Assembly (NCBI GenBank): GCA_049644305.1
Contig: JBARRQ010000022.1
Span: forward strand, 1 to 11,392
Origin: AC-32 sp049644305
GTDB lineage: Bacteria; Actinomycetota; Thermoleophilia; Gaiellales; Gaiellaceae
Direction: 5' to 3'
DNA: 11,392 nucleotides
Part shown: piece by piece, positions 6,322 to 11,392 of the stretch
Layout of the letters: each line of letters starts with the position of its first letter
How positions within the stretch are numbered: position 1 is the stretch's first letter
The notes under the pieces: model-generated
Told to the model about the DNA's origin: nothing
What the model saw: the letters and a program-made list of their open reading frames with translations, nothing else
Database searches by the model: none
Position numbers and translations under genes: made by a program

Positions 6322-6762
6322 TTAATCGGTCCCTTGGCCTCGGCGCAGCTTCTCAAGGCGCTTTCGCGTTTCTTCGTCCACGCGATCAGCAAGTCGCGAA
6401 GGTTTGTCCTCGCCATGCTTGGCCTCTTCGAGGTCCGCGAGGAACGTCCTCGAGCTGCGCTTCTGCACTTCCTGGCCCGATGTGCCTCTGACGGCCGAGT
6501 CGGACGAGACGAGGCAGACGGCCTCGGTCGAGCGGTGCTCGGCAGCAAGGCGTTCGAGCAGCGCGTCCGCGTGTGGTGCGTAGCGCACCTCGAGCGGACC
6601 GTGCTTCCGCTCCTCGCCGACCCCGTCGAAGACGACGACGCCCCGCGCGCCGTGGAGCGCGACGAAGCTGGCGAGCCGGTCGACGAGCTCGCGCGGATCC
6701 TCGAACGGCCCCGCGTGGAGCAGGTTGTAGCCGTCGAAGAGGTAGAGGGTCGGCTCAGCCAC
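6322..6762 (-). CDS. YacP/Rae1-like NYN-domain ribonuclease
   Basis: The 146-residue protein matches the YacP family of NYN (PIN-like) nucleases. In Bacillus, Rae1 enters the ribosomal A site and cuts mRNA during translation. The N-terminus reads YLFDGYNLLHA (7-17) with the family's first acidic metal ligand D10. A second acidic position is D46 in VVVFDG (42-47), and a third cluster is LVSSDSAVRG (84-93). The C-terminal part (about 104-146) is highly charged and probably helical. It is slightly shorter than the usual 165-175 residues, missing some C-terminal length. The GTG start at 6762 overlaps the rlmB stop by eight bases. Location between rlmB and sigH is the same as in Bacillus, which supports the call. 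The ribosome-linked role is taken from the Bacillus homologue. Confidence 0.82.
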   Translation of the reverse strand: MAEPTLYLFDGYNLLHAGPFEDPRELVDRLASFVALHGARGVVVFDGVGEERKHGPLEVRYAPHADALLERLAAEHRSTEAVCLVSSDSAVRGTSGQEVQKRSSRTFLADLEEAKHGEDKPSRLADRVDEETRKRLEKLRRGQGTD

Positions 6763-7459
6763 GCCGACGCCTTGCCTCGTAGAGGAGGAGCGCCGCGGCG
6801 ACGCTCACGTTCAACGATTCGACTCGCCCGGCCAGGGGAATAGCGACCGCGTCGTCACAGGTGCGGCGGACGAGCGGGCGCAGGCCCTTGCCCTCGGCCC
6901 CGAAGACGAAGGCAATGCCGCCGGTGAGGTCCGCATCCCACATCGTCTTCTTCGCGCCACCGTCGGCTGCCCATACCCAGAGCTGCTGGCCCTTGACCTC
7001 TTTCAGGTAGCGCGCGAGATTCTTGACCACGGCGACCGGCAGGTGCTCGACCGCGCCCGCCGAGGCGCGGCAGACGGCGGGCGTCACCCGCGCCGAGTTG
7101 TGCGCGGGCAGGATGACTCCGTTCGCCCCCGCCCCCTCCGCGCTGCGGCAGACGGCACCGAGATTACGCGGGTCGGTGACCGAGTCGAGCACGGCGAGCA
7201 GGGGCGCGGGCCCGGCGGCGAGCTCGTAGGCGTCGGCATAGCGATACGGCTCGCAGCGGGCGAGCACCCCCTGGTGGTCGGCGGTGCCGGCCTTGGCCGT
7301 CAGCTCCCGCTCGGGCTTTCGCTGAACACGGACGCCGCTCTCCCCGAGCCACGGCTCCGACTTCAGCGCACGCTCGGTCGCCCAGAGCTCCAGCACTTCG
7401 CGCGGCCCACGCAGAAGCTCCCGCACTGCCCGGCGCCCGTAGACGAGCTCCGACGTCAC
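6755..7459 (-). CDS. rlmB: TrmH/SPOUT-family RNA 2'-O-ribose methyltransferase, RlmB-like
   Basis: The 234-residue enzyme would transfer methyl from S-adenosylmethionine to a ribose 2'-OH, probably on 23S rRNA (RlmB modifies G2251 in E. coli). An N-terminal substrate-binding domain starts YGRRAVRELL (7-16). The SPOUT knot carries motif 1, LDSVTDPRNLGAVCRSAEGA (91-110), with the catalytic arginine R105 and the asparagine N99; motif 2, FVFGAEGKGLR (184-194); and motif 3, IPLAGRVESLNVSVAAALLL (207-226), which forms the cofactor knot. The GTG start at 7459 overlaps the cysS stop as GTGA (7456-7459), implying coupled translation. The frame is open further upstream, but only as a shadow of cysS. 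The exact target nucleotide cannot be told; other TrmH paralogues are close. Confidence 0.88.
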   Translation of the reverse strand: MTSELVYGRRAVRELLRGPREVLELWATERALKSEPWLGESGVRVQRKPERELTAKAGTADHQGVLARCEPYRYADAYELAAGPAPLLAVLDSVTDPRNLGAVCRSAEGAGANGVILPAHNSARVTPAVCRASAGAVEHLPVAVVKNLARYLKEVKGQQLWVWAADGGAKKTMWDADLTGGIAFVFGAEGKGLRPLVRRTCDDAVAIPLAGRVESLNVSVAAALLLYEARRRRG

Positions 7460-8745
7460 CGCTTCGGTACGAGTTGGAACCCCGGCTCGGCCTCGACGTC
7501 GCGCACCTCCCACCCGGCCACTTCGATCTGACTGCGGAGCCGGTCGGCCTCGTCGAAGTCGCTTCGTTGGCGCGCCTCGGCACGCCGCCGCGCGAGTTCC
7601 TCCAGCTCGGCCGGCGCGGCGGCGGAATCTGCGAGCGAGTCGAGCCCGAAGACCTCCAGTCCCCGTCGCAGAAGCTCGTGGTCGCGCCAGCCGTGCATCA
7701 CGGCAAGCGCCTCCGGCGTGTTGAAATCGTCCTCGAGGGCGGTAGCGAACGGCTCCCAGGTCCCCACGGGCTCGGACTCGGACCGGAAGACGTTGCGGAA
7801 GCTCTCCGCCTGCGCGGCCGCCTGCTCGAGCGCGTCGTCGGAGAAGTCGAGCGGCTTGCGCCAGTGCCCCCCGAGGAAGTAGACGAGCAGCGTCTCGCGG
7901 CCCCAGGCGTCGAGCGCTTCGCGCAGCGAGACGATGTTGCCGAGCGACTTCGACATCTTCTCCCCGGCCAGCCGCAGCATCCCGTTGTGCATCCAGATCC
8001 GCGCGAACTCGCGCCCGGCCGCCCGCGACTGTGCGACCTCGTTCTCGTGGTGCGGAAAGACGAGGTCGATTCCTCCTCCATGGATCTCGAACACCGGTCC
8101 CAGGAACGCCTCGGCCATCGCCGAGCACTCGATGTGCCAGCCCGGCCGTCCGGGGCCCCAGGGTGACTCCCACCACGTGTCCTCGCCTTCCTTGTGCGCC
8201 TTCCAGAGCGCGAAGTCGCGCGGGTCTTCCTTGAGCTCGGCCCCCTCTTCCTCCTCGGACGGGTTGCGGACCGCCTCCTCGTCGCCGTAGCGGCCCGAGA
8301 GCCGGCCGTACTCCGGGTAGCGGGAGACGCGGAAGTAGACATCGCCGCCGGCGGGATACGCGACGTCTCGCCCGACCAGCTCCTCGATCAGGGCGATGAT
8401 CTGCGGGATTGTCTCGCTGGCCTTCGGCTCGTGGTCCGGCCGGCCCAGACCCAGGTCCTCGGTGTCCTCGAGATACCAGCGGCTCGAACGGTCTGCGAGC
8501 TCCGCGCTCGCGCCCGGCGCCGCGGCATAGATCTTGTCGTTGATGTCGGTGATGTTCTCGGTCAGGTTGACCTCGTAACCGGTGCGCTCGAGCCAGCGCT
8601 TGAGCCACATCGAGAGCACGAACGGCCGCGCGTTGCCCACGTGGACCCGCTGGTAGACGGTGGGCCCGCAGAAGTACATCCGCACCGGCCCCGGCGGAGC
8701 CGGCAGCTCCTCCAGCCGCCGGCTCGCAGTGTTATGGAGCCTCAC
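7456..8745 (-). CDS. cysS: Cysteinyl-tRNA synthetase
   Basis: This 429-residue class I synthetase charges tRNA-Cys with cysteine. The Rossmann fold begins MYFCGPTVY (23-31) with zinc ligand C26. The HIGH-type motif is HVGN (35-38). The other zinc ligands are C207 in GWHIECSAM, and H232 and E236 in FPHHENEVAQ. KMSKS is perfect at 263-267. The C-terminal helical region (about 300-412) recognises the tRNA, ending with the usual RSDFDEADRLR (394-404). Length is slightly under E. coli's 461. The GTG start at 8745 has GGAG about eight bases upstream. It follows mscL by 24 bases and overlaps rlmB by four. Its presence next to gltX is the ancient gltX-cysS pairing seen in Firmicutes. Confidence 0.96.
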   Translation of the reverse strand: MRLHNTASRRLEELPAPPGPVRMYFCGPTVYQRVHVGNARPFVLSMWLKRWLERTGYEVNLTENITDINDKIYAAAPGASAELADRSSRWYLEDTEDLGLGRPDHEPKASETIPQIIALIEELVGRDVAYPAGGDVYFRVSRYPEYGRLSGRYGDEEAVRNPSEEEEGAELKEDPRDFALWKAHKEGEDTWWESPWGPGRPGWHIECSAMAEAFLGPVFEIHGGGIDLVFPHHENEVAQSRAAGREFARIWMHNGMLRLAGEKMSKSLGNIVSLREALDAWGRETLLVYFLGGHWRKPLDFSDDALEQAAAQAESFRNVFRSESEPVGTWEPFATALEDDFNTPEALAVMHGWRDHELLRRGLEVFGLDSLADSAAAPAELEELARRRAEARQRSDFDEADRLRSQIEVAGWEVRDVEAEPGFQLVPKR

Positions 8746-8769
8746 GAAGGTCTCCGGCCAAGCCGTTTT

Positions 8770-9183
8770 CTAGCCGGCCGTCGCCCCGCCGATCTCCGAC
8801 GTGCAGAAGGCGCACCTGCGCGCGGCGGTCGGTACTTCGCTCAGGCACTCCGGACACGGCCTCGTCAGCTCGTCCACCGGAGGCTCGGTCTTCCTCCGGG
8901 CCAGCAAGGCGTTCACGGGCTTGACGACGAGGAAGAACACCGCTGCCGCGATCACGACGAACGAGATCAGCGCGTTGACGAACGCCCCGTAGAGGAAGTG
9001 GCTGCTGTTGACCGTGAAGCTGAGGCTCGAGAAGTCCCGCTTGCCGCCGATGGCCGCGACCAACGGCGTGATCAGGTCGGCCACCAGCGCTGCGACGACG
9101 GCGCCGAACGCGAGCCCGATCACGATCCCGACCGCCATGTCCACCAGGTTGCCCCGGAGCAAGAACTCCTTGAAGTCCTTCAT
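8770..9183 (-). CDS. mscL: Large-conductance mechanosensitive channel MscL with C-terminal zinc ribbon
   Basis: The 137-residue protein forms the pentameric pore that opens under membrane tension and releases solutes on osmotic downshock. The N-terminal helix and first membrane helix read MKDFKEFLLRGNLVDMAVG (1-19) onward to about 45, with the family's GN..DxAVG core and the pore-constriction alanine/valine/glycine face. The second membrane helix is about 70-92. The usual cytoplasmic helix bundle is replaced or extended by CPEC (110-113) and CAFC (124-127), a four-cysteine zinc ribbon that E. coli MscL lacks. ATG at 9183 is preferred because it gives the canonical N-terminus and has GGGTGGG just upstream. 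A GTG three codons earlier (9192) is possible. It sits inside the gltX-cysS pair, where Bacillus has cysE. Confidence 0.95.
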   Translation of the reverse strand: MKDFKEFLLRGNLVDMAVGIVIGLAFGAVVAALVADLITPLVAAIGGKRDFSSLSFTVNSSHFLYGAFVNALISFVVIAAAVFFLVVKPVNALLARRKTEPPVDELTRPCPECLSEVPTAARRCAFCTSEIGGATAG

Positions 9184-9225
9184 GGATCCCACCCTTTCGA
9201 TCGCGAATGGCTGGGCCCAATCGTC

Positions 9226-10215
9226 TCACCCTTTGGCCGCGTCGACCCGGCGCACCAGCTCTTCCGTGGGCAGCGCGGCAATCACCGTCCAGAGCTCCGG
9301 ACCATGCTCGCGCCCGGTCAGGGCGAGCCGAAGCGAGCGCAGGTCGCCGCCGACGGCTTTCAGCTCCCGCAGCAGCTCTTTCGGGTCGGCGGCACCGTTC
9401 GCGCGCTGGAGCAGCTCGAGGAAGCGCTCGAGCGTCTCTGGCGCGTTGATGCGTGTCGCCGCCGGCTCCAAGATCGACGACGCGTAGTCGCGGGCCTCGC
9501 TCAGGTCTCTCGCGCCGCGCAGCGCCGGAACGAGCTCGAGCGGCGCTTGCGCGTGCCCCGCCAGCTCCTCGTCCGGCATCGCGGCAATCGCTTCGATCGC
9601 GAGACGGCGGATCCGCGTCAGGTCGTAGCGGACGTCGTGCTTCGGGATGCCCAGCTCCTCGAGATAGCGGCGGACGGCCTCGCCGGGGATGCCGCCCTCG
9701 CGTAGCAACGCGACCGTGGCTCCCTCGGCTCGCTTGGAGAGCTTCTTCCCGTCTTCGCCGAGGATCAGGCCGTGGTGTACGAACTCCGGCGGCTTCGCGC
9801 CGAGCGCCTCGAACAAGCGGCGGTGAAGATCTTCATTCGGACGGTGGTCGTTGCCCCGCACGATGTGGGTGATCGCGTAATCGATGTCGTCGACGACGCT
9901 CGCCAGGTGGTAGGTCGGCGTGCCGTCCTCGCGCAGAAGCGTGATCCCGTCGAACCGTGTGCCAAGCGCCTCGCCCGCCTCCACATGCCGCTCCCGGCGC
10001 TCGCTCTGGCGCACCGGCCCTTCGTCCCACTCGATCCCGAGCCACTCGAGGTCACGGAGCAGCTGCTCCTCCCCTCCGGAGACGTTCCGTGCCGGATCGG
10101 TGTCGTCGATCCGCAGCAGCATCCAATCTCCGAAAGCGCGGTTGGCAACCGCGCTGAGCGCGTTCCCGACGTGTAGCGAGCCCGTCGGGCTTGGGGCGAA
10201 GCGAACCCTCTTCAT
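9226..10215 (-). CDS. gltX: Short glutamyl-tRNA synthetase (GluRS)
   Basis: This class I synthetase activates glutamate for tRNA-Glu. The N-terminus RFAPSPTGSLHVGNA (5-19) holds the HIGH-type motif HVGN (15-18). RIDDTDPAR (35-43) and RQSER (69-73) follow. PTYHLASVVDD (100-110), RGNDHRPNE (120-128) and the KMSKS-type KKLSKR (157-162) complete the catalytic core. The C-terminal part ends with LRLALTGREHGPELWTVIAA (295-314), the known end of the anticodon-binding domain. At 329 residues it is far below the usual 465-490. Compared with Thermus GluRS, roughly 75 residues are missing between RQSER and the LLREDG strand, in the inserted acceptor-binding region; more are missing after KMSKS. The frame is intact, so this is compaction, not decay. 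GluQ-RS is less likely because an anticodon-binding end remains and no cysteine zinc site is present. ATG overlaps the preceding stop as ATGA. Confidence 0.88.
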   Translation of the reverse strand: MKRVRFAPSPTGSLHVGNALSAVANRAFGDWMLLRIDDTDPARNVSGGEEQLLRDLEWLGIEWDEGPVRQSERRERHVEAGEALGTRFDGITLLREDGTPTYHLASVVDDIDYAITHIVRGNDHRPNEDLHRRLFEALGAKPPEFVHHGLILGEDGKKLSKRAEGATVALLREGGIPGEAVRRYLEELGIPKHDVRYDLTRIRRLAIEAIAAMPDEELAGHAQAPLELVPALRGARDLSEARDYASSILEPAATRINAPETLERFLELLQRANGAADPKELLRELKAVGGDLRSLRLALTGREHGPELWTVIAALPTEELVRRVDAAKG

Positions 10216-10697
10216 GCGCTTGCCAGTCTAGATTCGAGGTCGATCGTGTAGCCGACGTCGAGCGGGTTCGGCGGGTACGGAACAACGCGGGTGTCGCCGT
10301 TCTCGTGCCAGCCCCGCCGCTCGTAGAAATGTCGGGCCCGATGGTTGTCCTCGAGTACCCAGAGGTGGCAGCGTTCGGAGCCGAGGCCGCGAAGCTGATC
10401 GAGGACGTGGTCATGAAGCTCGCCCGCGATGCCTCTGCCCCATAGCCCGGGCAAGACGTACAGGCCGTCGAGCCACACCGAGCGGTAGCCGGCGATGCCG
10501 GCGGGCTGCCTGTCCGTCTCGGCGACGACAACGGTCACCTCGGGATCCGAGACCGCCTGAGCCCAGCGTCGCCGGATCTCGTCCATCGGGAACGGGTAGC
10601 GCTCCGGCGGGTAGATGTGCGCGAGCGCCGCGACCGAGGCGTCGCGCTGGATTCCGGCAAGAAGCTCGGCCTCGTCCGGCCGGGCCTCCCGGATCAC
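10212..10697 (-). CDS. GNAT-family N-acetyltransferase
   Basis: The 161-residue protein is a single GNAT domain that would move an acetyl group from acetyl-CoA to an amine. The N-terminus MIREARPDEAE (1-11) is a typical first strand and helix. Motif A is LDGLYVLPGLWGRGIAGELH (76-95), with the pyrophosphate-binding WGRGIA loop (86-91). Motif B is LWVLEDNHRARHFYERRGW (112-130), with the usual tyrosine Y125 near the thioester. The substrate is not indicated. The GTG start at 10697 overlaps the upstream stop as GTGA, and its stop overlaps the gltX start as ATGA, so it is translationally tied to both. Codons further upstream in this frame shadow the YcaQ-like gene and are not included. Confidence 0.9.
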   Translation of the reverse strand: MIREARPDEAELLAGIQRDASVAALAHIYPPERYPFPMDEIRRRWAQAVSDPEVTVVVAETDRQPAGIAGYRSVWLDGLYVLPGLWGRGIAGELHDHVLDQLRGLGSERCHLWVLEDNHRARHFYERRGWHENGDTRVVPYPPNPLDVGYTIDLESRLASA

Positions 10698-11392
10698 GAG
10701 ACGCTCTCGGCGCCGAGGAACCGCGCGAGATCGTCGAGCGCCTCGCCGAGTCGGGACGTGTCGCCCCAGGCGCCGAGCACCTCGAGCTTCCCGGTCTTCC
10801 GGTCGAAGCGCGGCTCGGCGCGCCCGACCAGCCGGTCGCCGACGAGGAGCGGCAGGACGTAGTAGCCGTACTCCCGCTTCGCGGCCGGCACGTACATCTC
10901 GAGTCGGTAATGGAAGTCGAAGAGCGCCTCGGCCCGGTCGCGGTCGTGCACGAGGCGGTCGAAGGGCGAGAGGAGCGTCACCCGGTCCGGGGCCGGCCCG
11001 TCGTGCACCTCCGGATGAGCGACCCATTCGCCTCTCTCGAGCCGGACGCCGAGCGAGCGGAACCGCTGTTCCTCGAGGTGCCGCTCCGCGTCGCGGAGCC
11101 GGACGGTCTCGGTCTTCGGGTACCAGCGCTCACCGAGGTCCCAGAGCCGTTGGCCCCCTCGCCGCCCGGCGACCGCGACGTCGCCGAAGGAGTGGAGGAC
11201 CTCCAGCATCATCGGCGTCAGCCGGCTTCCCCACCAGCGATGTTGCTCGGCCCGCCGCGGTCCCTCCGCAAGCTCGCGGGACAGAAGAGGCCCGCGCCGC
11301 TCGAGCTCGCGGAGCACGTACCTCCGCAGAGGCGCGTGCTCGCTCAGGAACTTGCTCCGCCACCGGTCGCGGGCGTACTTCTTCGAGCGGCG
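10694..11392 (-). CDS. YcaQ/AlkZ-family winged-helix DNA glycosylase-like protein (5' end outside window)
   Basis: The frame is open to the right edge, so 232 C-terminal residues are visible and the start is missing. The family (HTH_42, tandem winged helices) includes AlkZ and E. coli YcaQ, which remove alkylated or crosslinked bases from DNA. Visible hallmarks are QHRWWG and the following helical segment, the TLLSPFDRLVHDR stretch, FHYRLEMYVPAAKREYGYY, and LLVGDRLVGR followed by a strand pair. These match the conserved C-terminal half I recall for actinobacterial members. The catalytic QxQ or QxD motif lies in the N-terminal part outside the window, so activity cannot be judged. It heads the visible run of genes that leads through the acetyltransferase into gltX; linkage of a DNA repair protein to tRNA synthetases is probably only shared transcription. 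Confidence 0.82.
   Translation of the reverse strand, partial: RRSKKYARDRWRSKFLSEHAPLRRYVLRELERRGPLLSRELAEGPRRAEQHRWWGSRLTPMMLEVLHSFGDVAVAGRRGGQRLWDLGERWYPKTETVRLRDAERHLEEQRFRSLGVRLERGEWVAHPEVHDGPAPDRVTLLSPFDRLVHDRDRAEALFDFHYRLEMYVPAAKREYGYYVLPLLVGDRLVGRAEPRFDRKTGKLEVLGAWGDTSRLGEALDDLARFLGAESVS

Noticed and set aside
6279..6323. Rho-independent terminator (hairpin GCAAGGTC/GACCTTGC with downstream T-run on the plus strand)
   Set aside because: No plus-strand gene ends there, the T-run starts eight bases after the stem and the loop is 15 bases. The position over a good minus-strand promoter fits an operator better.
7460..8608. Upstream extension of the rlmB frame
   Set aside because: It lies fully within cysS in a different frame and reads as arginine/glycine-rich shadow sequence. 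The methyltransferase starts at the GTG overlapping the cysS stop.
9184..9192. GTG at 9192 as the mscL start
   Set aside because: The ATG at 9183 gives the conserved MscL N-terminus and has a G-rich ribosome-binding site right before it. Using the GTG would place that site inside the coding region.
8194..9705. Long plus-strand open frame opposite cysS, mscL and gltX
   Set aside because: It runs antisense to three clearly identified genes and its translation is arginine, alanine and glutamate/aspartate-rich low complexity typical of GC-rich shadow frames. No domain is recognisable.
9226..10215. GluQ-RS (tRNA-Asp queuosine-modifying paralogue) as identity of the short GluRS
   Set aside because: Length is near that of GluQ-RS, but the protein has a C-terminal anticodon-domain end and lacks the cysteine zinc site of GluQ-RS. 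The gene lies in the gltX position next to cysS.
10698..11027. Upstream extension of the GNAT frame
   Set aside because: It overlaps the YcaQ-like gene in another frame and has no GNAT homology. The GTG at 10697 gives a normal GNAT N-terminus.

Overview
The window is GC-rich, dense with genes, and uses GTG starts and 4-base stop/start overlaps heavily. Together with a Spo0H-like sigma factor of the type I associate with deep-branching actinobacteria, this suggests a chromosomal segment of an actinobacterium, most likely class Thermoleophilia (Gaiellales/Solirubrobacterales type). The lineage is inferred from gene content and style only. There are no insertion sequences, phage genes, CRISPR arrays or rRNA. 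No gene-free stretch exceeds 110 bases.

Left part, mostly plus strand (1-5433). The window opens inside a gene whose product has a pure polyproline linker followed by a beta-rich C-terminal domain (to 484). Next is a two-membrane-segment diguanylate cyclase (555-2084) with an intact GG(E)EF site, an RxxD inhibitory site and a lysine/alanine/proline tail resembling histone H1. It converges on a minus-strand gene (2096-3172) for a potassium-channel-like membrane protein with a degenerate selectivity filter. Only 51 bases separate that gene from a divergent two-gene operon: a compact PLP-dependent Cys/Met-metabolism enzyme (3224-4180) and a GT1-type glycosyltransferase (4177-5433), overlapping by GTGA. 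Both divergent genes appear to have leaderless promoters, with a TAGNNT box exactly six bases before a GTG start.

Right part, all minus strand (11392 down to 5438). A long translation/RNA-metabolism run reads, in transcription order: YcaQ-family winged-helix protein (cut by the window edge), GNAT acetyltransferase, a short glutamyl-tRNA synthetase (gltX), MscL with an extra zinc ribbon, cysteinyl-tRNA synthetase (cysS), a TrmH/RlmB-type 2'-O-methyltransferase (rlmB), a YacP/Rae1-type NYN nuclease, the SigH/Spo0H sigma factor and tRNA-Thr(TGT). The order gltX-cysS-rlmB-yacP-sigH matches the Bacillus subtilis cluster upstream of rpmG-secE-nusG. Here mscL is inserted, and after sigH the order breaks at tRNA-Thr followed by the convergent glycosyltransferase. 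sigH has its own sigma-70-type promoter (TTGAAA, 17 bases, TATCTT), bracketed by an 8-bp inverted repeat that could be an operator.

No new multi-gene defence or mobile system was found. The most unusual items are the shortened GluRS, the channel with a lost filter, the H1-like tail on a GGDEF protein, the zinc-ribbon MscL, the divergent leaderless promoter pair and the promoter-flanking inverted repeat at sigH.
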